The notes beneath the pieces were generated by a model. It ran no database searches and was not told the DNA's origin. It was given only the letters and a program-made list of their open reading frames with translations. From Frondihabitans australicus (GTDB taxonomy: Bacteria; Actinomycetota; Actinomycetes; Actinomycetales; Microbacteriaceae): 64,000 nucleotides of DNA. Positions 54,419 through 62,602 of the stretch are shown here, piece after piece (positions within the stretch are counted from its first letter, which is position 1; every line of letters starts with the position of its first letter). The stretch is from NCBI RefSeq assembly GCF_003634555.1, contig NZ_RBKS01000001.1:2294001-2358000 (forward strand), written 5' to 3'. The position numbers and the translations under genes are program-made.

Positions 54419-54454
54419 CGTGCTCCTGCGTCCACGGCTCTGGGCGCAGGAGCA
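54419..54454. terminator. Bidirectional terminator between GH51 and GNAT genes
   Basis: GTGCTCCTGCGTCCA (54421 region) pairs with TGGGCGCAGGAGCAC around a 6-base loop, with a single G-T wobble. It lies in the 48 bases between convergent stops, so it can serve both transcripts. Confidence 0.75.
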
Positions 54455-54457
54455 CGG

Positions 54458-54943
54458 CTACAGCCTGCGGTACATCACGAGCAGCCCGACGAGCCCGTAC
54501 ACGGGGTGGTCGAACGCCTCGGGCACGACCGTGAGCGTCTCGAAGCCCAGCGAATGCCACAGCGCGACGGCCCGGGTGTTGGTCTCGACCACCGCGTTGA
54601 ACTGCATGCTGCGGAAGCCCGCGTCGCGCGCCGCCTCGACGACGTGCTCGCCGAGGGCTCGCCCGATTCCGCGACGCGAAGCCCCCGGTGCGACCATGAA
54701 GCTCGCCGTGCCGACGTGACTGCCGCGAGCCGGCCGGTTCGGCCCGAAGTGCGCCGAGCCGAGCACCGAGCCGTCGTCGTCGACCGCGACGACGACCGTG
54801 TGGCCGGGCGTGAACCAGTGCCCGAACGCCTCGTCGCTCGTGAGACCGGCGGGGATCGCGTAGGTCTCGCCGGCCTCGACGATGTCGCGGAAGAACGGCC
54901 AGATCGCCGGCCAGTCGGCCTCGTCGGCGGTGCGGATCTCCAT
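54458..54943 (-). CDS. GNAT N-acetyltransferase (phosphinothricin-acetyltransferase-like)
   Basis: This is a 161-residue GNAT protein with the acetyl-CoA loop ASRRGIGRALGEH and a conserved FNAVVETNTRAVALWHSLGFET, the pattern of the Pat/YjdJ-like branch that acetylates small amines or amino-acid analogues. The ATG at 54943 sits exactly 7 bases after TAGCCT (54955-54950), so it is probably leaderless. It is divergent from the methyltransferase gene. Substrate unknown. Confidence 0.87.
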   Translation of the reverse strand: MEIRTADEADWPAIWPFFRDIVEAGETYAIPAGLTSDEAFGHWFTPGHTVVVAVDDDGSVLGSAHFGPNRPARGSHVGTASFMVAPGASRRGIGRALGEHVVEAARDAGFRSMQFNAVVETNTRAVALWHSLGFETLTVVPEAFDHPVYGLVGLLVMYRRL

Positions 54944-54981
54944 GTCAGAAGGCTATCGGCGAGCCGGGGCAGGATGGCCCC

Positions 54982-55755
54982 ATGACCGATCACGCCGACG
55001 CCTTCGAACCCGATCTCCCGAACCCCGGCCAGGCGACGAGCTTCGGTCCGGCCGCCGCGCTCTACGAGAAGGGGCGCCCCTCGTATCCGGCCGAGGTCGT
55101 CGACTGGCTCGTCCCGGAGGGGGCGACGCACGTCGTCGACCTCGGCGCCGGCACGGGCAAGTTCACGCGGCTCCTGGTGGCGAAGGGTCTGCACGTGGCC
55201 GCGGTCGAGCCCTCGGCGGGCATGCGCGACGAGCTGATCAGGGCGGTCCCCGGAGCACAGGTGCTGCCGGGGTCGGCCGAGCGGCTTCCGATCGACGGCG
55301 AGAGCGTCGACGCGGTGCTGGCGGCCCAGTCGTGGCACTGGGTCGACCCGGCCCGCGCCGTGCCCGAGGTCGCCCGCGTGCTGCGGCCCGGCGGCACCCT
55401 CGGCATGGTGTGGAACATGCGCGCCCGCGACGACGGCTGGCTCGACGAGCTCGACGTCCTGCTCGAGAAGGCGAACGGCGCGAGCGTCGTGGAGTCGGGC
55501 GATCCCACCGTGGGCGCGCCGTTCGGGCCGGTCGAGAAGGCCGAGTTCGCCTGGGTGAACCGGGTGCCGCACGACGACGTCATCGCGATGGTCGCATCGC
55601 GCAGCTACGTGATCACCCGGCCCGACGACCAGCGGGCGGCGATCCTCGGCGAGGTGCGCGAGCTGCTCGAGACCCACCCGGCGACACGGGGCCGTGCCCT
55701 CGTCGACATCCCCTACGTCGCCAAGGCTTCGCGAACCCGCCTCCTCCCCTCCTGA
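54982..55755 (+). CDS. SAM-dependent methyltransferase, class I
   Basis: This is a 257-residue methyltransferase_11-type enzyme with SAM motif VVDLGAGTGKFTRLL, an acidic VEPSAGM loop, and the family's AQSWHWVDPARAVPEVARVLRPGG, typical of small-molecule methyltransferases of the UbiE-like group. The ATG at 54982 follows CAGGAT (54970-54975) by 7 bases, suggesting a leaderless message. Substrate unknown. Confidence 0.87.
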   Translation: MTDHADAFEPDLPNPGQATSFGPAAALYEKGRPSYPAEVVDWLVPEGATHVVDLGAGTGKFTRLLVAKGLHVAAVEPSAGMRDELIRAVPGAQVLPGSAERLPIDGESVDAVLAAQSWHWVDPARAVPEVARVLRPGGTLGMVWNMRARDDGWLDELDVLLEKANGASVVESGDPTVGAPFGPVEKAEFAWVNRVPHDDVIAMVASRSYVITRPDDQRAAILGEVRELLETHPATRGRALVDIPYVAKASRTRLLPS

Positions 55756-55782
55756 CCCGGCTCCGCCCGGTAGGGTCGACGG

Positions 55783-55944
55783 ATGCCCCTCCGCCGCACC
55801 CTCGCGATCGCCGGGATCATCGCCGTGGTCGTCGTCTTCGTCGGCATCGGTGTCGCGGCGGCCCTGACTGCGGGCAGGATCCTCACGCCGCACTCCCCCA
55901 CGCCCACACCGGCCCCGAGCGCCACGGCGACACCCGCGGGCTGA
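55783..55944 (+). CDS. 53-residue single-pass membrane protein
   Basis: This small ORF encodes MPLRRTLAIAGIIAVVVV followed by more hydrophobic residues, an Arg near residue 32, and a Pro/Thr/Ala-rich tail (TPHSPTPTPAPSATATP). This is a basic start, one membrane helix and an extracytoplasmic tail. The ATG stands exactly 7 bases after TAGGGT (55771-55776), a -10 box of the same kind and spacing as at many genes here. That spacing is the main support that it is real. Function unknown. Confidence 0.6.
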   Translation: MPLRRTLAIAGIIAVVVVFVGIGVAAALTAGRILTPHSPTPTPAPSATATPAG

Positions 55945-55980
55945 GGTGCGCCGTGCTCGCCCGCGTGGCACGGTGGTGAC

Positions 55981-56472
55981 ATGACCGTGTCACTGAAGCC
56001 CATGGATCCTGCGACCTTCGAACAGTGGAAGGTCGTGAACCGGGCCGAGTACGTCGAGTCGCGGATGAAGGCCGGCGAGTCGCGCGAGGCGGCGCAGGAC
56101 AACGCGAATCGGTCGTTCGAGCGGTACTTCCCGAACGGAGTGCCGGGGCCCGACCAGGTGGTGTTCGACGTGGTCGACACACCCGACGACGCGGCCGACG
56201 GGCCGTCCGAGGGCGAGGTCGTCGGCGTGCTCTGGATCGGCGTCTCGGACGCCGCGAACAGGGCGTGGTACGTCTACGACATCGAGATGCACGAGTCGCA
56301 GCGGGGCCGCGGCCTCGGCCGCCAGACCATGCTGCTCGCCGAAGCCGAGGCCCGCGCTCGGGGAGCGCAGAGCCTCGGCCTCAACGTGTTCGGTTTCAAT
56401 ACGGTGGCCCGTCACCTGTACGAGTCGCTCGGCTACGAGCCGACCGCCATCCAGATGAAGAAGCCGTTGTGA
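55981..56472 (+). CDS. GNAT N-acetyltransferase
   Basis: This is a 163-residue GNAT protein. It has an N-terminal helical region (YVESRMKAGESREAAQDNANRSF, typical of a RimI-like actinobacterial group), YDIEMHESQRGRGLGRQTM as the acetyl-CoA site, and LNVFGFNTVARHLYESLGYE at the end. It is convergent with the sugar permease gene, 13 bases between stops. Substrate unknown. Confidence 0.87.
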   Translation: MTVSLKPMDPATFEQWKVVNRAEYVESRMKAGESREAAQDNANRSFERYFPNGVPGPDQVVFDVVDTPDDAADGPSEGEVVGVLWIGVSDAANRAWYVYDIEMHESQRGRGLGRQTMLLAEAEARARGAQSLGLNVFGFNTVARHLYESLGYEPTAIQMKKPL

Positions 56473-56485
56473 GCAGGAGCCCGCG

Positions 56486-57397
56486 TCAGCCCTTCAGGCC
56501 GGAGCCGGTGACGCCCTCGACGATCTGCCGCTGGAAGATCAGGTACAGGATGATCAGCGGCAGGGCGGCCAGCAGCGCGCCGGCCTGGATGTCGGCGTAG
56601 CGGAGGCCGTACGAGCCCTGCACCGTGGCGAGCCCGACCGGGATCGTCATGAGGTTAGGGTTCGACAGCACGAACAGCGGCAGCAGCAGGTTGTTCCAGA
56701 CGCCGACGAAGGTCAGGATCGTCACGGCCGCGATCACGGGGCGCGACAGCGGCATGACGACCGACCAGTAGACCTTCCAGATGCCGGCGCCGTCGATGCG
56801 GGCGGCCTCCTCGAGCTCCTTCGGAATCCCGTCGAAGAACTGCTTGAAGATGAACACCGCGATCACGGCGGGCACCTGCGGGAAGATCACCGACCAGTAG
56901 GTGTTCAGCAGGTTGGTGGCGTTCAGCTCCTGGAAGATCGGCACGATCAGCACCTGACCGGGGATCATGATGCCCAGGATGATCAGCAGGAACACGACGT
57001 TCTGCCCGCGGAACTTCAGCCTCGACAGCGCGAACGCGGCCATCGACGCGAACAGCACCGTCAGGATCGCCGTGACGACCGACGTGAAGCCCGAGGCGAA
57101 GTACCAGTTCCAGATGTCTCCGGCCTGGAAGAACGACGCGTACGAGTGCAGCGTCGGGTTCCAGTCCTTGAGGATGTTCGTGGCTCCCAGCGCCGCCGTG
57201 CCGTTGTCGGTCAGCGACGTCTTGAGGGCGAACAGGCTCGGGATCAGCCAGACGATCGCGAACACGATCAGCACGATCACCGAGACGATGGTGAAGGTGC
57301 GGCCGTTGATCGAGGTCTTGCCGCTGGTGCGGCCGGCGGCGGGTGCCGCGGCGGAGACCGGCGACTTGCGCCGGGAGGGTGCGGTGGTGGTCGACAT
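56486..57397 (-). CDS. Sugar ABC transporter permease (MalG type)
   Basis: This is a 303-residue inner-membrane permease with six predicted helices and the CUT1 EAA loop ELEEAARIDGAGIWKVYWSVVMP. An Ala/Ser-rich cytoplasmic start precedes the first helix. It is the last gene of a three-gene operon (binding protein, MalF type, MalG type). The ATP-binding subunit is missing, as is usual for actinobacterial CUT1 systems that share an MsiK/MsmK-like ATPase encoded elsewhere. Confidence 0.93.
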   Translation of the reverse strand: MSTTTAPSRRKSPVSAAAPAAGRTSGKTSINGRTFTIVSVIVLIVFAIVWLIPSLFALKTSLTDNGTAALGATNILKDWNPTLHSYASFFQAGDIWNWYFASGFTSVVTAILTVLFASMAAFALSRLKFRGQNVVFLLIILGIMIPGQVLIVPIFQELNATNLLNTYWSVIFPQVPAVIAVFIFKQFFDGIPKELEEAARIDGAGIWKVYWSVVMPLSRPVIAAVTILTFVGVWNNLLLPLFVLSNPNLMTIPVGLATVQGSYGLRYADIQAGALLAALPLIILYLIFQRQIVEGVTGSGLKG

Positions 57398-57399
57398 GG

Positions 57400-58362
57400 C
57401 TAGGCGTCCTTCCGAGCGAGGCGCGTGTCGATGATCTGCCGGATGACGGCGATCGCGACGATGACGATGAGCAGGAGCACCGAGGCCGCCGAGGCCGCGC
57501 CGATGCGGTCGTCGGTGAAGCCGGTGTTGGTGATGAGGCCCAGGGCGACCTGGGTCGAGATGCCCGGGCCTCCGGAGGTCATCAGGTAGACCTGGTCGAA
57601 GATCTTCAGGGAGGCGACGATCTGCAGCAGGATCACCAGCGTCGTCGTGCGGCTCAGCAGCGGCAGCGTGATGTAGCGGATCTGGTTCCACGTCGTCGCG
57701 CCGTCGACCGCGGCCGCCTCGTACAGCTCGCGCGGGATCTCCTGGAGACCCGCGAGGTAGAGCACGAAGTTGAAGCCGAGGGTCCACCACACGGTCGCGA
57801 CGGCGACGCCGATCATGGCCGTGTTCGGGCTGGCGAGGACGCCCGCACCGGGCGTCATGCCGAGGGCCGACTGCACGGAGGCGAACAGGCCCGAGCTGGG
57901 GGTGAAGATGAACACCCAGATCAGCGAGATCGTCGCCGACGGCAGGATGTACGGCAGGAAGAAGGCGAGGCGGAAGAACCACTGGCCGCGCCGGATCCTG
58001 TTGGTGAGCACTGCGAAGAAGAACGCGAGGATCACGAGGGGCGGGGTCGTGTAGATCGTGAACTGCAGCGTGTGCCACATCGAGCTCCAGAAGTCGGAGC
58101 GCGTGAGCATCTCGCCGTAGTTCTTGAATCCGGCGAACGAGCCGAGGCCCGCGTGGACGGTCGACGTGTTGAAGAAGCTCGAGACGAGCATCCACACGGT
58201 CGGGCCGAGCAGGAAGGCCAGGTAGAAGACGCCGAAGGGCGCGAGGAAGAGCCAGGCTCGGCGCCCGTCGCCGCGGCTCAGCGGCGAGAAGCGCTTGGTG
58301 GAGCGGACTTCGGACGTCGTGCGTGCGGCAGCTGTCCGGCCCAGGGCGGGTGTGGCGGTCAC
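57400..58362 (-). CDS. Sugar ABC transporter permease (MalF type)
   Basis: This is a 320-residue permease with six helices and the EAA loop ELYEAAAVDGATTWNQIRYITLP of CUT1 systems. The GTG at 58362 follows CCGGAGG by 9 bases. Its stop is 2 bases before the MalG-type start. It works with the upstream lipoprotein and the downstream permease in import of a sugar, probably arabinose-containing given the shared operator with the GH51 gene. Confidence 0.93.
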   Translation of the reverse strand: MTATPALGRTAAARTTSEVRSTKRFSPLSRGDGRRAWLFLAPFGVFYLAFLLGPTVWMLVSSFFNTSTVHAGLGSFAGFKNYGEMLTRSDFWSSMWHTLQFTIYTTPPLVILAFFFAVLTNRIRRGQWFFRLAFFLPYILPSATISLIWVFIFTPSSGLFASVQSALGMTPGAGVLASPNTAMIGVAVATVWWTLGFNFVLYLAGLQEIPRELYEAAAVDGATTWNQIRYITLPLLSRTTTLVILLQIVASLKIFDQVYLMTSGGPGISTQVALGLITNTGFTDDRIGAASAASVLLLIVIVAIAVIRQIIDTRLARKDA

Positions 58363-58414
58363 TTCGTTGTACCTCCGGATGACGGGTGGGCTGAATGGGT
58401 CGTGGGTGCGGCGA

Positions 58415-59761
58415 TCACAGCGGGCTCGGCGTGTTGAGGTAGACCTTGAGCTGGCTCTTGATGGCGTCCATCGCGCCCTGCGGCGAGACGGCGAGCTGCT
58501 GGATCAGACCGAGCTGCGCGCCGACGGTGTTCTCGAACGTCGATCCCGAGCCGCCGTACCAGGCCGGGTCGTCGTAGACCGCCGCGGTGGCGGCCGAGGC
58601 GTAGTCGGCCTGCGGCTCGAGCTTCTTGTAGGCGGTGCTGTTGAACGTCGGCAGGTAGGCGGGGATGTGGCCGCCCATGGCCCAGGTCTGGCTCTGGGCG
58701 AGCATCTGCTTGATGAAGAGCAGGTGCTGCTTGCGCTCGGCAGGGGTCCGGTTCTTCCGGGGCAGGATGAACGTGTGCGAGTCCGCCTGGTTGGCGGCCT
58801 TGTCGTAGATGGTCGGGATCGGCACCATGCCGAACTTGAGACCCTTGACCGCCTCGGCGGTGGTGATCTCCCACTCGCCCTCGAGGTAGAAGCCGGTCTT
58901 GCCCGTGAACAGGTCAGACTCGGCTCCTGCGTAGTCGAGGCCCTTGTTCAGCCAGCCCTTCTTGACCCACGACTGGATGCGGCTGGTGACGGTGTTGAAG
59001 GCGTCCTCGTCGACGGAGAGGTCGGCGCCGTTGTTCGAGAGGAACGGAGTGACCCCCTTGATCTGGTTGTAGAAGGTCCAGAAGACGCGCCACGGGGTCG
59101 CCGTCTCGGAGACGTTCGCGACGGTGATCGCGGGGCCGCCGGTCACCTTCGACACGGCGGCGAGGGCCGACTCGAAGGTGTCCATGCCGTCGAGGTTCTT
59201 GAGCTTGCCGTCCGAGTCGAGCAGGCCCGCCTTCTTCGCCACGGCGGTGTTGAAGAACATGACGATCGGGTGCGTGTCGAGCGGGATCGCGATGTTGTTG
59301 CCGTCGGTCTTCTGCGCCGCCCAGGTCTTCGGGTTGAAGTCGCTCGACGACAGCCCGACCGAGGCGAGGTCGGCCTCGGTGATCGGCTCGATGATGTTGC
59401 CGTCGTAGAGCGGCTTCGCCCGGGTGAGGTGCGAGATCGCGACGTCCGGCGGCTGGTTGCCGACCGTGGCGAGGGTGAGCTTGGAGTAGTACGGGTTGCC
59501 CCAGGCGAACGTGGTCGCCTGCAGCGACGCCGCTCCGCCGTGGAGCTTCTCGTAGCCGGCCTCCATCGCCTGCATGCGGGTGCCGTCGCCGCCGCCGAAG
59601 AGGTTCCAGTAGATGAGCTGGCTGGGGTTCAGCTTGCTGCCGACGAGGCCGGAGGCGACCGGGCTGGTCGCGCAACCGGCGAGCGCGAGGCTCCCAGCGG
59701 CGGCCAGGCCTCCTCCGAACAGTGCTCGTCGTGTGAAAGTGGCGGGATTTCTCGGTGCCAT
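58415..59761 (-). CDS. Sugar ABC transporter solute-binding lipoprotein
   Basis: This is a 448-residue family 1 extracellular binding protein. The signal has a twin-arginine start (FTRRALFGG) and lipobox LALAGC, so it is probably a Tat-exported lipoprotein. The mature protein contains the family pattern PPDVAISHLTRAKPLYDGN and a long C-terminal helical lobe. The ATG at 59761 has GAGGAGG 6 bases upstream. A leader of about 110 bases links it to the promoter with a LacI-type operator at 59891-59904. Confidence 0.93.
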   Translation of the reverse strand: MAPRNPATFTRRALFGGGLAAAGSLALAGCATSPVASGLVGSKLNPSQLIYWNLFGGGDGTRMQAMEAGYEKLHGGAASLQATTFAWGNPYYSKLTLATVGNQPPDVAISHLTRAKPLYDGNIIEPITEADLASVGLSSSDFNPKTWAAQKTDGNNIAIPLDTHPIVMFFNTAVAKKAGLLDSDGKLKNLDGMDTFESALAAVSKVTGGPAITVANVSETATPWRVFWTFYNQIKGVTPFLSNNGADLSVDEDAFNTVTSRIQSWVKKGWLNKGLDYAGAESDLFTGKTGFYLEGEWEITTAEAVKGLKFGMVPIPTIYDKAANQADSHTFILPRKNRTPAERKQHLLFIKQMLAQSQTWAMGGHIPAYLPTFNSTAYKKLEPQADYASAATAAVYDDPAWYGGSGSTFENTVGAQLGLIQQLAVSPQGAMDAIKSQLKVYLNTPSPL

Positions 59762-59878
59762 GGTCGACCTCCTCGTCGTTCCGGCAGTGCGGGACTCGCG
59801 ATCAGCGAGCTCTCGAGGTGAGCGCTCACATGATCTTCCAGGCTCCGGAAGTGGGGTCTCCTCGGCTCAGGTGTCGCC

Positions 59879-59908
59879 ATAGTAATCCCATTCCAACGTT
59901 GTAAGCAA
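59879..59908 (-). promoter_or_regulatory. Sugar transporter promoter with LacI-type operator
   Basis: On the minus strand, TTGCTT (59908-59903), an 18-base spacer and TACTAT (59884-59879) form a promoter. TTACAACGTTGGAA (59904-59891) lies in the spacer and matches the GH51 operator TTACAACGATGTAA at 12 of 14 positions. Confidence 0.65.
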
Positions 59909-59936
59909 CAGGATCCGAGGGTGGCTCGGTCGTGTC

Positions 59937-59983
59937 GCGGACGCCCGCCGAATACCGACGACAGGCGTCGCCGAGTCCGCGCG
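59937..59983 (-). terminator. Possible terminator of the amino-acid ABC operon
   Basis: CGCGGAC (from 59937) pairs with GTCCGCG near 59983, with inner GACGCC/GGCGTC pairing. It follows the stop of the ATP-binding subunit gene at 59997. Confidence 0.4.
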
Positions 59984-59996
59984 CGAGTGCGATCGA

Positions 59997-60776
59997 TCAG
60001 CGGGCGACGCGCGCCAGGAACTCCTGCAGTGCCGGGTGCTGCGGCGAGTCGAGCAGGTCGGCCGGAGCGCCCTGCTCGACGATCTCGCCGCGGTGGAGGA
60101 ACACGATGCGATCGGCGACGTGGCGCGCGAACGACATCTCGTGTGTCGTCATGAGGATCGTCGCCCCCTGCTCTTTCAGCTCGGTGACGAGGTCGAGCAC
60201 CTCGCCCACGAGCTGCGGGTCGAGGGCGCTGGTCACCTCGTCGAGCAGGATCAGCTCGGGAGTGTGCGCGATGGCCCGCACGATGGCTACACGCTGCTGC
60301 TGTCCGCCCGAGAGCCGGTCGGGGTAGGCGGTGGCGAACTGCCCGAGACCGATGCGCTCCAGGAGCCGGTGACCCGTCTCCTCGGCCTCCGCTCGTGGCA
60401 CCCCGTGCACCTTCCGCAGGGCCAGGGTGACGTTGTCGATGACCGAAAGGTGCGGGAAGAGGTTGAACTGCTGGAAGACGACGCCGATCTTCGCCCGGGC
60501 GGCGTCGACGTCGATGCGCGGATCGCTGATGTCGTCGCCCTTGACCAGGATCTGCCCGTCGTCGATGCCCTCGAGGAGGTTGACGGTCTTGAGCAGCGTC
60601 GACTTGCCCGACCCCGAGGCGCCGATCACGGCGATGACCTCGTGGGGGTGCAGGGTGAGGTCGATGCCTCGGAGGACGGGCTGGTGGCCGAACGACTTGC
60701 GGATGCCGCGGAGCTCGAGGACGGCGCCGGCCGGGGAGGCGTCGCCGCGAGCGACCCCCGGATCCTGCGCGCTCAT
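59997..60776 (-). CDS. Polar amino-acid ABC transporter ATP-binding protein
   Basis: This is a 259-residue ATPase of the GlnQ/HisP family. It has GASGSGKST (Walker A), VFQQFNLFPHLSVIDNV, the signature LSGGQQQRVAIVRAI, LILLDEVTSALDP (Walker B) and TTHEMSFAR. One notable point is Val rather than Pro after the Walker B Glu (DEVTS), which is common in this family. The ATG overlaps the permease stop as ATGA. Confidence 0.95.
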   Translation of the reverse strand: MSAQDPGVARGDASPAGAVLELRGIRKSFGHQPVLRGIDLTLHPHEVIAVIGASGSGKSTLLKTVNLLEGIDDGQILVKGDDISDPRIDVDAARAKIGVVFQQFNLFPHLSVIDNVTLALRKVHGVPRAEAEETGHRLLERIGLGQFATAYPDRLSGGQQQRVAIVRAIAHTPELILLDEVTSALDPQLVGEVLDLVTELKEQGATILMTTHEMSFARHVADRIVFLHRGEIVEQGAPADLLDSPQHPALQEFLARVAR

Positions 60777-61654
60777 ACCAGCCCGCCGATCTGCTCGCGC
60801 TGCTGCTGACGCCTCGCCAGCGAGTCGGTGACACGGATCAGCGGCAGGCTGATGACGACGAACAGGAGCCCGGCGACGACGTACGGCGTGAAGTTCGCGG
60901 CCTCCGAGACGTCGATCGACGCCTGCCGGACGGCGTCGATCGCCCCGAGGATCGAGACGAGCCCGACGTCTTTCTGCATCGAGACGAAGTCGTTCATGAG
61001 GGCCGGAGTCACCTTGCGGAGTCCCTGCGGGAGCACGACCAGGCGGAGGGTCTGCACGTGGCTGAGGCCGAGCGACCTCGCGGCGAGACGCTGCGAGGGG
61101 TGCACGGCCTCCATGCCGGCCCGGAGCACCTCCGCCACGTAGGCCGAGTAGGTCAGGATGATCGCGATCGTGCCCCACACCTCGGGTGGCAGGCGCGGCG
61201 TGATCCCGAGACCGGGGATCCCGAAGCCGACGAGGTACAGCACGATGATGAGCGGCAGGCCGCGGAAGAGGTCGGTGTAGCCGGTCGCGAGGATCCGCAG
61301 GGGGAAGAACACCGGGCTCTGCAGGCCGCGGACCACGGCGAGGAGCGTCGCGAAGACGCCGACCCCGATGGCGGCGAAGAACAGGATGCGGATGTTCAGC
61401 CACAGGCCCAGCAGGATGCCCGGGAAGTATTGCCCGGCAACCTTCGGGTCGAAGAACGACTCCTGCACCGCCGCCCAGCCCGGCGTGTTCACGACGCCGA
61501 GCCAGACGATGACGATCACGACCAGCGACGACCCCAGGCTGATCAGGATCGAGCGCCTGCCGCGGGCGCGACGGTAGAGGCGCCGCTCCAGCTCGATCTG
61601 GCTGGGGATGGCTGCTCCGGCCGACGCGACCGGTGCTCCGGCGGGCGACGTCAC
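60773..61654 (-). CDS. Polar amino-acid ABC transporter permease
   Basis: This is a 293-residue HisM/GlnP-type permease with five to six helices and the motif YSAYVAEVLRAGMEAVHPSQRLAARSLGLS followed by VVLPQGLRKVTPALMNDFVSM. The N-terminal extension is cytoplasmic. The GTG at 61654 is preferred because it overlaps the binding-protein stop as GTGA. A single permease gene implies a homodimer. Confidence 0.93.
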   Translation of the reverse strand: MTSPAGAPVASAGAAIPSQIELERRLYRRARGRRSILISLGSSLVVIVIVWLGVVNTPGWAAVQESFFDPKVAGQYFPGILLGLWLNIRILFFAAIGVGVFATLLAVVRGLQSPVFFPLRILATGYTDLFRGLPLIIVLYLVGFGIPGLGITPRLPPEVWGTIAIILTYSAYVAEVLRAGMEAVHPSQRLAARSLGLSHVQTLRLVVLPQGLRKVTPALMNDFVSMQKDVGLVSILGAIDAVRQASIDVSEAANFTPYVVAGLLFVVISLPLIRVTDSLARRQQQREQIGGLV

Positions 61655-62481
61655 TTCAGGACGGGCGCGTCGACCGCCGTCGACAGCCACTTCTTGGTGA
61701 GGGCGGCCAGCTCGCCGTCGCTCTTCAGCTCGTCGATCGCCTTCGTGGCCTTCGCGGTGAGCTTGGAGCCCTTCGGCAGGACGATGCCGAACTGGTCGCC
61801 GGAACCGTCGTCGGCGAACTGGCCGACGACCTTGCCCTTCTTCAGCTGTCCGGAGGTCGCGATGTAGAAGGCGGTCGGGAGGTCGGTGACGATCGCGTCG
61901 ATCTGCCCGGACTTCAGGGCGAGCACGGCGTCGTCGTTCGAGTTGAACACCTGCGGCGTGGTGCCGAGCTCCTTCTGCGCGACGGTGAGGCTCGTCGTGC
62001 CCGTGGCCACGCCGACCTTGAAGGTCTTGAGCTGGGCGAGCGTGGTCACGCTCGCGGCCTTGGAGGCGGCGTCGGTCACGACCGCCTGCGTGGTCGTGTA
62101 GTACGGCGCCGAGAAGTCGACGGCCTTCTTGCGCTGCGCGGTGATCGAGAACTGCTGGATGTTCATGTCCCAGTCCTTCGCCCCCGGCGCGATGGCCGAG
62201 TCGAAGGTCGAGCGGGTCCAGACCACGTCGCTCTTCTTGTAGCCCATCTTCTCGGCGACGGCGTACGCGACGGCCGACTCGAAGCCCTTGCCCGACTGCG
62301 GCTTGTTGCCCTCGACCCAGGGCGAGTACGCCGGCTGGCCGGTCGCGATGGTGAGCTTGCCGCTCGTCACGGTGCCGGCGTCGTTGCTGCTCGACGACGA
62401 GCAGCCCGTCAGTGCCGCGGCGACGGCGACAGCGGTCACGGCCGCGGCGATGAGAGCGGTGCGGGGGCGGAGTCGGGTCAC
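61651..62481 (-). CDS. Polar amino-acid ABC transporter binding lipoprotein
   Basis: This is a 276-residue family 3 binding protein. The signal peptide has lipobox ALTGC and a Ser-rich linker. The mature region keeps GFESAVAYAVAEKMGY, WDMNIQQFSITAQRKKAVDFSAPYY and VGVATGTTS, typical of the glutamine/polar amino-acid group. The GTG at 62481 lacks a strong ribosome site. A TACGAT -10 box at 62525-62520 gives a leader of about 30 bases. It is the first gene of a three-gene operon. Confidence 0.92.
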   Translation of the reverse strand: MTRLRPRTALIAAAVTAVAVAAALTGCSSSSSNDAGTVTSGKLTIATGQPAYSPWVEGNKPQSGKGFESAVAYAVAEKMGYKKSDVVWTRSTFDSAIAPGAKDWDMNIQQFSITAQRKKAVDFSAPYYTTTQAVVTDAASKAASVTTLAQLKTFKVGVATGTTSLTVAQKELGTTPQVFNSNDDAVLALKSGQIDAIVTDLPTAFYIATSGQLKKGKVVGQFADDGSGDQFGIVLPKGSKLTAKATKAIDELKSDGELAALTKKWLSTAVDAPVLK

Positions 62482-62590
62482 GGGAGGGCCTTTGTTCGCG
62501 GGGTTCTGGGGAGAGAAGGATCGTATCGCGACCGCGCCGTGGCCCGCGTCGGGGCCGTCACAGTGTGACTCGCGCCCGGGGCACGCCTGC

Positions 62591-62596
62591 CAGACT
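62591..62596 (+). promoter_or_regulatory. -10 box of the SAHase-like gene
   Basis: CAGACT ends 7 bases before the GTG at 62603, the same spacing seen at other probable leaderless genes here. GGGGAG then abuts the start codon and would not be usefully transcribed as a ribosome site. Confidence 0.4.
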
Positions 62597-62602
62597 GGGG
62601 AG

